Shown here: positions 35,554 to 44,293 of the stretch, one piece after another
Layout of the letters: each line of letters opens with the position of its first letter
How positions within the stretch are numbered: position 1 is the stretch's first letter
From: Coniochaeta sp. PMI_546
Lineage: Eukaryota; Ascomycota; Sordariomycetes; Coniochaetales; Coniochaetaceae
Assembly (NCBI GenBank): GCA_021432605.1
Contig: MU271148.1
Coordinates: forward strand, 2,053,362 to 2,117,361
Direction of reading: 5' to 3'
Length of the DNA stretch: 64,000 bases
The notes under the pieces: model-generated
The model's input: the letters and a program-made list of their open reading frames with translations, nothing else
Database searches by the model: none
Told to the model about the DNA's origin: nothing
Position numbers and translations under genes: made by a program

Positions 35554-36327
35554 TCATGTGTCCTTGAGGGAGCCGACCACGGAGATGAGCCGCTGGCTTA
35601 CTTCGTTTGGAGCGAGGATGTGCAGCCTCGGGGGCGAGTCGGCAAAGTACTGGAGTATTGACTTCCTTAACAAAACGGTGTCTGGATCCGCGCCACCGAA
35701 CTCGGGGCCGTCGTATCGAGCAAGTGCAGTGTAGTGGGCGGCAGTCATGGCATTCAGCTTCAACAGCACAGGCGCATCCGCCATGTAGCACTGGGTGGTC
35801 GATGTTGAACTGTATGGCCGGTTCCTCGGCGACTCGACGCGCTGGACTATGACGGTACGAAGAGCAGGGCATGACTTTGCCAGACGCATACACGTCTGCG
35901 GATGTGTCGTCCAGTTCTGCCAGACGAGCACCACATGCTGAAACCTCGATATCTCGGCACCGAAGCGGTCCAGGATGGCTAGAGAGTCTTGCGAGTTAAC
36001 GAAGGCAAGGACGGCTTTGTCCAGATGGATCCAGTGGACGCCGCGAACGGTCGCTTCCAGGACGGGACCTCTGAGAGGTCGCTTGTAGATCCGTTCCATC
36101 ACATCTCGAGCCTCCCTGCATGCAAGACCTACGAGGTGCGGCGATGAGCCGACACAGGTCATGCTGATGGACCGGCGGTGGGGCAGCGGACCACCATCAT
36201 AGACATTCCTGGGTTTGTTAAGGACTAAAGCCCACGCGGAGCTCACTGTGAGTGCTTCTGTCCAGATCTGGATACGCAGCTCTGCCGGCAGGTCTGGGAA
36301 GCGAGTGAAGCTTCTTGTGGCTGCCAT
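35554..36327 (-). CDS. 2EXR-domain protein of unknown function
   Basis: A single-exon frame of 257 residues. It starts MAATRSFTRFPDLPAELRIQIW, the hallmark of the fungal 2EXR domain, an F-box-like motif found in large lineage-specific families of Pezizomycotina. The repeated features are a conserved ALACR-like helix (LVGLACREARDVMERIY) and a strand with conserved Trp (VHWIHLDKAVLAFVN). A later part (FQHVVLVWQNWTTHPQTCMR) follows the usual pattern of these proteins. Members are often near variable regions, but no activity is established. Neighbours are unrelated. Confidence 0.8.
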   Translation of the reverse strand: MAATRSFTRFPDLPAELRIQIWTEALTVSSAWALVLNKPRNVYDGGPLPHRRSISMTCVGSSPHLVGLACREARDVMERIYKRPLRGPVLEATVRGVHWIHLDKAVLAFVNSQDSLAILDRFGAEISRFQHVVLVWQNWTTHPQTCMRLAKSCPALRTVIVQRVESPRNRPYSSTSTTQCYMADAPVLLKLNAMTAAHYTALARYDGPEFGGADPDTVLLRKSILQYFADSPPRLHILAPNEVSQRLISVVGSLKDT

Positions 36328-36811
36328 CCTCGCTGCGACGGGTGTATCATATGATGTGGATGAAGCTGAGACGAATACTCGTCACCTGGATGATTTGCGC
36401 CACTTCCTGAAGTTGCGGATGGGAAGACCAGCTCCTCTCCTTGATGCAGGAAAGCCTAGCTCCATGCTGTTTCGGCGGATTCCTACCATCATGATGTTTG
36501 CAATCGACTCGAGCCTGTGCTTAGGTGAGAAAGGATGGCCGCTCTTCCTCTGGCTGTTCATCCTTCTTCAGGGTGGACTAATATGTGGTATGAGTGCAGT
36601 ATTTCTATTGGTCAAAAACCAGTCCGATTTTGAACCAGTCAGACGTTAGCATTGAAACCCTTTACCTTAATCCAAGTCCGTACTTTTAGCAAGCCAATGT
36701 CTTGCCAGCTGCCAAGCAAACATCTCATTTTCTCTGCATCAGTTCGTTCGCCTCATGCTCATCAAGAGCCAATTTCAGCCCTGGTGTCATTACTAGCGTT
36801 AACTTATCGAG
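36328..36811. promoter_or_regulatory. Divergent region between the 2EXR and RNase III genes
   Basis: 484 bp. It should contain both promoters. A frame at 36215-36649 plus overlaps the 2EXR start region and has no family signal. Confidence 0.5.
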
Positions 36812-38092
36812 ATGACGAAGAGACCTCATAGAGAAGTCGCATCCAGTGATGTGGCCAACGTGGATGCGCCCCGGAACCAGAAGCGAGCAAGAACAAGCGA
36901 CGATGATGTCGACCAAGCTGTGAACACCCTCATAAACTTAGTCGCCAACATCAAGGCCTTGGATGTCAAGAACGATCTAAAAGACCGGCCGCTCAAGCTT
37001 GATGATCTACCCTCGAGTACGAGAGACGATCTCAAGTCTTTGAGCAGATCGCTCCTTCACTCCCTGCCTGCGATCAAAGCGCTGGCGGAAGAGAAGGAGC
37101 AGGAACCACACCGTCCAGAGTCCAGGGGTGGCTCGACGAGGAGGCATGAAGAAGAATCCGCAAATGATGGCCAGTCCGTCAAAAATGAACCGCCGCACAA
37201 TTTCGCAAAGGACAACTCAGTAGGAGCAGTCCAACTTCCCTCACCAAACAACCTAACACAATGGACTGTCGACGACATACCCTCATCACTTCCTCCATTA
37301 CCCCCGATCCTAGATCCCGCACTAGAAGCAGCGTCATTCACTCACCCCGGCATGGCCAAGCGACCGACAGATATGAATTACGAGCGTCTAGAATGGATAG
37401 GCGATTCCTATATCTACGTTATATCCTGCGGCCTTATCTACGCCACCTTTCCAACTCTACCACCAGGCAAGTGCTCGCAGATCCGCGAGGTGCTCGTCAA
37501 GAACGTCACGCTCTGTCATTATTCTTTGCGTTACGGCTTCGACAAGCGCGCCAACTTCCCCGCGGAGTTCAGCCTCGGGGGACGGCCCAACGGCACTAAA
37601 GTCAACGAGAAGGAACACACCAAGGTCTTGGCCGACATCTTCGAAGCCTACGTCGCAGCCGTTGTGCTCTCAGATCCGACATCCGGCTTCGCGCGCGCCA
37701 GCGCCTGGCTCAAAGCTCTGTGGGCAGGTACCATCGCGAAGCAAATCCGGGAAGCAGCAAGCCTGCGGAAGAAAGCCACCGAGCTCCCGCCAAAGAACCA
37801 GCTCGCCAACCTCATCCTGGCCAAGGGCATCAAACTCCGGTACGAAGACGCACCCTGTCCGAACAAAAAGGTCAGCAGGGACACACGCGCGCCATTGTAC
37901 ACCGTCAACGTGTATCTGGACGGTTGGGGCGAGAAGGGCAAGCTGCTGGGCTGGGGCACGGCGCCGCACAAGGGCGAGGCGGGAAACAAGGCCGCGCAGT
38001 GCGCGATGGACAACAAGAAGCTGATTCAGGTCTATGTCGAGAGGAAACGGGCGCACATGGCTGCACTGGAGGCGCAGAGGAAGGAGGAGTAG
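36812..38092 (+). CDS. Ribonuclease III (Rnt1/Pac1 family)
   Basis: An intronless frame of 426 residues. RNase III cleaves double-stranded RNA; the fungal Rnt1/Pac1 type processes pre-rRNA, snRNA and snoRNA in the nucleus. The N-terminal 150 residues are charged and disordered, with a basic cluster (RNQKRARTSDDD) that could be a nuclear signal. The RNase III domain spans about 165-310. The metal-binding residues are kept: E194 and D198 in ERLEWIGDS, D275 and E278 in VLADIFEAYVAAV. A C-terminal dsRNA-binding domain covers about 325-415 and ends GEAGNKAAQCAMDNKKLIQV. The signature is slightly unusual, with WIGDSYIYVI instead of FLGDS. There is no PAZ or helicase domain, so this is not Dicer. 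Confidence 0.92.
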   Translation: MTKRPHREVASSDVANVDAPRNQKRARTSDDDVDQAVNTLINLVANIKALDVKNDLKDRPLKLDDLPSSTRDDLKSLSRSLLHSLPAIKALAEEKEQEPHRPESRGGSTRRHEEESANDGQSVKNEPPHNFAKDNSVGAVQLPSPNNLTQWTVDDIPSSLPPLPPILDPALEAASFTHPGMAKRPTDMNYERLEWIGDSYIYVISCGLIYATFPTLPPGKCSQIREVLVKNVTLCHYSLRYGFDKRANFPAEFSLGGRPNGTKVNEKEHTKVLADIFEAYVAAVVLSDPTSGFARASAWLKALWAGTIAKQIREAASLRKKATELPPKNQLANLILAKGIKLRYEDAPCPNKKVSRDTRAPLYTVNVYLDGWGEKGKLLGWGTAPHKGEAGNKAAQCAMDNKKLIQVYVERKRAHMAALEAQRKEE

Positions 38093-39033
38093 GAGGAGAG
38101 ACCAGGTCGCTCGTTGTCACCCGAATGTGACCTGCGATTCGCTACGCTGCCTGCTGCACCACTCTTGGTTTTCTTGTTGGAGACTCTGCCACGGTCAGAA
38201 ACTCACCACGCTCTGTGGACTGGGCTGCGGTGCGGATGCTATACCTCGGTCGAGACACTGCTGCTCGTGACTGGCATGGAGGATGACAACTTGAACTGAG
38301 ATGGATATGATGGATGTGGCTGAGCCGAGACATCGCGTAGGAAAACCATGTATAATCACGGAAAGCATTAACCTCCGCTAGCCAGGTCCAATCGTGCTGT
38401 TGTTGAAATAGGTTAAATCAATGCATGTCCCGAATCAAGCAGTCTGTGGTTGACACACTCGCATAGCACGGTGTAAGTGGTGGTTTCACATGTCTCGTCT
38501 TCCTGCAAGCCAATTAAACCCCTGGCTACTACTGCAGCGGTCCCGCTCGTTCGGATATGATGTTCAGCGACCGGCCAGGGGGACCGGGGGAGGGAAGAAC
38601 AGGGGGTGTGGAGAGCCCCCAAACTACACTACGCGTTTGCGCCGAGGCAAAACAGGGCCCCCGGTATATCGCCCGAACCTGGGGAAGCTGCAACAAGACG
38701 ACATGGCATGATGACAGCATTCTTCTCTCCCTCTTTCTGCCCCCGTGTTGATTTCCGGGATTAGACCCAAGTCTAGTCTGACCTGCCAAAAGGATCTTGT
38801 ATTTAGCTTTGTGCGATATTGTGTTATAAGTGTCCCAAATCCATACCGGGATATAGCTTATCGCCTCCTCAATCGATCTCACTCAGCTGCCGTAAGCTTT
38901 TGCTTGTCCGGAGCTTACCACCTCTCCCCCGTCAACCTCGTACCTGACATTCCGGCGCGTGTGCGCAAGTTTGATAAAAAGCGATAACGCGGCATTGGGA
39001 CAAGAGAAAAGGACGGGATAGATAGCTGTCAAG
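38093..39033. other. Intergenic region, no gene seen
   Basis: 0.94 kb between RNase III and ATG37. Short frames only. The last 150 bp are the likely ATG37 promoter and leader. Confidence 0.5.
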
Positions 39034-39980
39034 ATGGCGGACTCCGTCGGTAAGCTTTTATGCTACTCTCCCTTTCTCAGTATCAGTAACAGCCGGAACT
39101 GACAAAGGCCCTCCCCTTCGACTCAAATCTAGACCGCGTCTTCGTCCACGCCCTCAACACCGTCAAGAAGATACCCAAGACCGGCGCCACGCGGCCCCCG
39201 CCCGCGGACCGCATGCGGCTGTACGGACTCTACAAGCAGGCGATGGAGGGCGACGTGGACGGCGTCATGGAGCGGCCCTCGGCCTCGCCCGCCTTCACGG
39301 CCGAGGACCTGAAGAGGGAGCAGGACAAGTGGGACGCGTGGAACTCGCAGCGGGGGCTGAGCCGGACCGAGGCCAAGAGGCGGTACATCGAGGCGCTGAT
39401 CGAGACCATACACCGGTTCGCGACCACGCCGAGCGCGCTGGAGCTGGTGGCGGAGCTGGAGTTTGTGTGGAACCAGATAAAGGGCAACAGCAGCAGCTCC
39501 GGGGGCTCCGGGAGCTCGCCGGTGAGGAAGTTCAGGGAGGCGAGGCCGCTGGGTGAGGTGGAGGGCCCGATGAAGGTGCTCAGCCCCATGAGTGAGGAGG
39601 ATAGGGAGAGTGTCGGGCGGGAAGGCGAGGGGGATGGCGAAGACGAGGACGGGGAAGACGGGGGCGAGTATGTCAAGAAGGGAGATAAGTGGAGTAAGAA
39701 GATGGAGAGGGCGATAGTACGGCTTTCGGCGGAGATAGCTGCTTTGAGGGAACAGATTACTAGTGGGCGGGAGTGGAGGTTAAGGAGGGAGCGGAGTCTC
39801 GGTGCGTGGGCTGGGTGGGCGTTCTGGATTGTGGTAAAGCACCTTGCTGTCGATGCGCTGATACTGGCCCTCGTGCTCATCTGGCTGCGGAGAAGGAAGG
39901 ATCGCAGGCTCGAGGACCATGTCAGGGGAGCACTCCGGCTGGCACGGGAGTACGTGCGGAAGGTCCTGCCGGCGAGATGA
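39034..39980 (+). CDS. ATG37: Atg37-type acyl-CoA-binding membrane protein
   Basis: Two exons, 39034-39049 and 39133-39980, joined by a GTAAGC..TAG intron, give 287 residues. The first 100 residues form an acyl-CoA-binding domain: VDRVFVHALNTVKKIPKTG, LYGLYKQAMEGDV, DAWNSQRGLSRTEAKRRYIE. A long acidic, disordered middle (EGEGDGEDEDGEDGGEYVKK) follows. Then comes a coiled coil (KMERAIVRLSAEIAALREQI) and one membrane helix near residue 235 (WAFWIVVKHLAVDALILALV) with a short basic tail. This order is that of yeast Atg37 and human ACBD5, which sit in the peroxisomal membrane and help pexophagy. The 16-nt first exon encodes only MADSV plus one base. Confidence 0.9.
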
Positions 39981-40625
39981 CAGACCATGTGTGCCGCGTT
40001 GCGGCTCATGACTCCGAATCACGCGATCTATGCGAAGCAAACGCCGGTGGCCGCGCCGGGAAGGCCGATGCCGCGAGCACCTTCCGGTGTTGCCACGAGA
40101 CCAGCGCTAGGCTTCCGGCTGCTTTTCAGGTATCCGGCATGCCCCAGCCAAGCACATGTGGTATCAAATCGATGTGATACGCTCGAGCCCGGTCGCGAGT
40201 GGGTTTGGCCGAGACAGTCTCTGGTCCTTGCGGACAGGCATCTTGAAGAAGCAATATGATGTATTGCGGCTCCGCGTGCTTGCGAAAGAAGCAGGGATGT
40301 CAGTGATAGCATGCCTGGCTCAGCTGTCAGTGGATCATTCTGTCCGCCGTGTTGAAGGCCGGACTCTAGCAGGTCGTTTCGGAGAGATTGCTTGGTTGGG
40401 GAGGAGGGCTAAGACCTGGTAAGCCGAGTATAGTTGCTAGCCTCGGAGCTGAATAGACAGCATTAGAAGTTGTAATTTCACAAAGAGACTCGAGTAGTTG
40501 TTTACGGGCTAAGCTATGTTGGCCTCCATGTAGTCTAGCCAATTGCTTTCCAAGATGCCTCAGGTATTGTTAGACATGATAGTATACAGTTTAGAGGTAT
40601 GATACAAAGCCGTGCTCAGTGCGAT
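39981..40625. other. Convergent 3' intergenic region
   Basis: 645 bp between ATG37 and MRPL40. Two Puf4-type sequences for the MRPL40 transcript lie within 50 nt of its stop codon (see separate entry). No gene seen. Confidence 0.5.
40580..40606 (-). promoter_or_regulatory. Two Puf4-type RNA elements in the MRPL40 3' UTR
   Basis: On the transcript strand, UGUAUCAUA (40606-40598) and UGUAUACUA (40588-40580) both fit the 9-nt Puf4 pattern UGUAHMNUA. They lie about 20 and 38 nt after the stop codon. Confidence 0.45.
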
Positions 40626-41834
40626 TTACGACGAGGTTGCGTCTGCTCCCTTCCCTCCCACCGTCTCGGCCGGTATTGAAGCAACAGTCCTCTCCCCTCG
40701 CCCATTCAGGTTCTTCGCCATGACTTCGCCAATCTTGGCCAACATTTCCTCCGTCAGCACAGGCTGGCCCCTCGCCCTCCTAATCTCACGCTGCTTCCGG
40801 TTGAATTCCTGCACAGGAGTCAACATCTCCTTGGCCTGCTCCCTCTTTGCCCTCTTCTCCTCCTCCTCGGCCGCCTTCTTGGCAATGTATTCCTCCGTAT
40901 GCCGCGTGCGGAACTTGCTGTACTGGTTCCGTAGCTCGTTGATCACGTCAGCCGGCATTGGCGGCGAGAGCAGGGTGGGTATGAACGTCCGCTCCTCGAC
41001 GTCGATGCGCAGCGTGTCGCAGGCATTGTCCTCCAACTTCGGCTTCTCAACCCGTGGCCAGGGGATGGTGATGTTCAGCCCCGGCACCATTCTCGACCAC
41101 GTCACCGTCCGTGTAGGCCGGTCGGGCATTATCCGTATCGGCTTGAGCTCTTTTATTATCACGTCCTTTGTGATGCCAGTTTCCTCGTCTTTGATGGGAT
41201 GGACGAGTCGGACGGCTGAGATGGGGATTCGGAGCGGAACGGCGGCTACGCTGCCCATGCCTGTAAACCATGGTGGTAGTGTGATGTTGGTCTAGGATCA
41301 CGATGATCATCAGCAAATATCCCTGCGCTGGGTTGGGGACAGGCGGCAGTAGAAAACAAAACTCACCTTCGCATCCTCCAACCGAACCATTCCCGTCTCA
41401 AGATGAATGCCCGCAACCTTGTCCAGCCTCCCCTTCATAGCTCCCTCAGTGACGACCACCCGATCGCCCTCAGCCAAGCACAAGAACTCGCTCCCACCTG
41501 CCCAGGCACACCTCTCCTCCAGCGCCTTCGGGCTCAATGCCAAATTGCTCAACGCCCTGGCGCTGCCGATAGTGCCCCACTGGACCGTCTCCTTCAACGT
41601 CCCGTCCGCAACTCTCGGGGCCTCCCGTCTCGGAGCAATCGGGCCCAACTCCCAGTCCTCGTGGCGTGCCTTGCGGGCCTGGTGCAGAGACAAGACGACA
41701 TCCTCGTGCATGTCCTTGCTGTCGCGGATGAACTTCCGCTTCACCTCGTCGAGGAACTCTGTTGTGGCGAGCTTCTTGCGCCGGCGGACGACTTGCCGCT
41801 CCGCCATGCGGACGCGCCGCAGGATCTTGTCCAT
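40626..41834 (-). CDS. MRPL40: Mitochondrial large-subunit ribosomal protein uL24m (MrpL40)
   Basis: Two exons on the minus strand, 41834-41367 and 41291-40626, give 377 residues. The protein belongs to the large subunit of the mitochondrial ribosome. The start MDKILRRVRMAERQVVRRRK is basic. A KOW motif is seen in LAEGDRVVVTEGAMKGRLDK and GMVRLEDAK, typical of L24. After the intron come TNITLPPWFTGMGSVAAVPL and the fungal extension with PWPRVEKPKLEDNACDTLRI. Basic coiled-coil residues lie near YIAKKAAEEEEKRAKREQAK. The start codon at 41834 was chosen because the frame upstream reaches only a TTG. It is divergent to RSM27, 321 bp away, and shares a CCAAT-rich promoter with it. Confidence 0.92.
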
Positions 41835-42155
41835 TGTGGCGGTGTGAAGGATTGTGGTCGACGAATGGGTTGGGGAGGTGTCGATGGCGAGGGTCAGACG
41901 TGAAGCTCCAGAATTGCCCAAATATTTTGGAAGTCAGCCGGGATTGGACGGGTTGGAAAATTACTGGCAGCTGGCAGAATGGGAGATCCGGAGTTCAACA
42001 GCTGGATCCGCTACTTCCGCAGTTCCACATCCAATACCCTGATTGGTTGGATCCCAAACGTACCATTGGAGATTTAGAGACGACATTCGACTTCAAGCCT
42101 TGCGAAGGTCGCGATCACTTGTCTGAAGCGTTCGTTTACGCCAGGCCATGACAAG
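41835..42155. promoter_or_regulatory. Shared divergent promoter of MRPL40 and RSM27 with four CCAAT boxes
   Basis: The 321 bp between two divergent mitoribosomal genes contain CCAAT on the plus strand at 42031-42035 and on the minus strand at 41943-41947, 42042-42046 and 42065-42069. CCAAT is the site of the HAP (Hap2/3/5) complex, known to act on respiratory genes. Confidence 0.65.
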
Positions 42156-42653
42156 ATGAGTGTCCCACGAACACGCATCCTAGACCTTATGAAGGTGAGT
42201 AACAGGGCCCCATTGTCCACACGCTCAAAGCCTGCTAACAGGCGCACAGGTCCGATGCCAGATCTTCTCGACCACCTTTAACCCGGAGGGCATCCGCACC
42301 GGCAACAAGATCCTGCGCCAGAGGTTAAAGGGCCCGGCCCTCGGGTCGTACTACCCTCGAAAGATGTCGACAGTGCAGGATATGATAAAGGAGTTTGCGC
42401 CGTATGAACTAGTGGTGGATAACGAAGAGGAGGACGATCGGTTGGAGCACATTGTTGGGTAGGTTTTCCGAGGATCCGCCAGAGAGAAGTTGGCATGACC
42501 TAACATCTGGCACAGTCTGAAGCAGCGCGGTAAAGGAGCACCCAAGAAGAAGAAGGGGCCGCCATCGAAGCATGGTAAGTTTGACTCTTTCATGTAGAAT
42601 GGCGGGACTTGCTAACGCAACAACTAGAACAAAAAGGAGGAAAGAAGCGATAA
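42156..42653 (+). CDS. RSM27: Mitochondrial small-subunit ribosomal protein mS33 (Rsm27)
   Basis: Four short exons, 42156-42194, 42250-42458, 42516-42574 and 42628-42653, give 110 residues. No exon is long enough to stand out as an open frame. Joined, they read MSVPRTRILDLMKVRCQIFS, TTFNPEGIRTGNKILRQRLK and GPALGSYYPRKMSTVQDMIK, the clear pattern of mS33. The end is very basic (KKKKGPPSKHEQKGGKKR). All introns have GT donors and CTAAC- or CTGAC-like branch sites. The protein is part of the small subunit of the mitochondrial ribosome, while the divergent neighbour MRPL40 belongs to the large subunit. Confidence 0.93.
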
Positions 42654-44293
42654 GCACTTCCGAAACCCAACACGATTGTACAACACCTGTGATATACATA
42701 GAGGAAACAAAAAATATACCCTTGATCTCGGATGTACATTCAGATGTCTAATGTGGTTCCTCGAATCTGTAAGTCATTGGCCGTGAGCCCTGCGTCACTT
42801 CAACAGCCATCCTCGCACCACTGCTCAAGACTGCGATGAGCCCTTCACACTGTAGGTAGCTCTGCCATTTGCGTTCAACGCCACTATCTTATGCGTCTAT
42901 CGTCAATTCTTGCGGACTTTCGGAGCAGTCCCTCGACATACTCGAGGCCGTTCTTGTGAGCTAAATAGGTATTTCATGTGTCAGTCACTGGCTCGGCGAA
43001 TGTGACAATCTTAACTACCCCTACGTCTGACTCGTTTCGAGTGATCCTTTGGAAGAGTCTGCCGATTTTACTGATTGGGACATTCTCATCCATTCCGTCA
43101 GCCCGCGTCGGCTTACTGGGTAAATCGGACGGTTTCCTTCTGCTTTCCTCGACCGTGCTTGAAGCGAACTGGCCATTGTTTGTGAAGGAAGATTGAAGGA
43201 CACATTCCAAGATTATTGTTGATTGTTCTGCGGTAGCCGATCGGTCAGATCGGGACCAGTCAGTGAGAAGAGGCAGGGGGTTCTGTGTTGAAGGTCAGAG
43301 TTGAGGACCAAGATCGATGCCGAAGAAGGTGTATCGAAGAGACATCGGCAGCTACGAGCAACACATCGTAAACCCGACAACTTGGTAAGGTTTTCCCCTT
43401 GTGCATTGCCCGGAGTGTGGGGTATTGACAGTCTGGCAAACCACAGCAAGTACGGTTGGCTGGCTTGGAGTGGGAGCGCTCCTGTTCGCGTGAAGTACCC
43501 ATTCGGCCTGTGAACGAGTTCGAGTGCTAGCCACCAAGTGAATCCTGGTATAATCACCTTCCGCGCAGGAGTCATCTTCACTTACCAGATACTCACAAAC
43601 TTTCACCATTTTCCCCATCGGCGTGTTCATCGTGCCTCGCTCTTTTTCTTACAAATTTCGCTTTCTCAACAGAGTATTCGAATCCGTCCTCTTCGTCCAG
43701 ACTTCCACTCGCCAAGGCTCATCCGCCCTCAGCATTGTTACCACACGGGCAGCGCCTGCCATTTTCTTGTCAGCTCTATCTGCTCATTCCGTCCTGTGAC
43801 TTCTGCATCCGGCCTCGACAGCCCCCTGGTCTTTGGTGCATTGCTTGGAATTACGCGTGGTGTCCGCGTCGAGAGAGGTAAACACCAAAAATCTTCCCAC
43901 TTTATTTGCTTGATCTCGCCTACGATTACCAAATCTTCATTCCTTCACCCTTCACCCTTCCCCTGCTTGACTCGATTTTACCACCTTCTTACTTCATTCA
44001 CCTCGGGCAGCAAGCACTGGGAGCGGAACTTGCCTCGCTCAAACCATTATTGTCTGAGTGGCCACCTCCTCCGAGGTTCAACCTCTGGAATCTTAACCGC
44101 TTCCCTATTATCTCTGCCACCAACTCTGACCATTTGATCTTCTTCCCAAAACTTCTTCTCTCAGCTGTCAACCAATCTACTTTCTTGAGACACACCACCA
44201 GAGTCAGAAATAACATCTGCATTCACTTGTCCTACCTCTAATCAGATCACGTTCTGGTCTACTAACGTCGTGTCCGCAATCAAGGGCATCGTC
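42654..44293. other. Intergenic region and long C/T-rich leader of the PUF gene
   Basis: 1.64 kb. The last 700 bp are rich in C and T on the plus strand and probably contain a long 5' UTR, possibly with an intron. The 199-codon frame at 43538-44137 is low-complexity and lacks family signal, so I treat it as leader. Confidence 0.5.

Noticed and set aside
43538-44137. 199-codon frame before the PUF gene
   Set aside because: Low-complexity C/T-rich leader sequence; the protein shows no conserved pattern.
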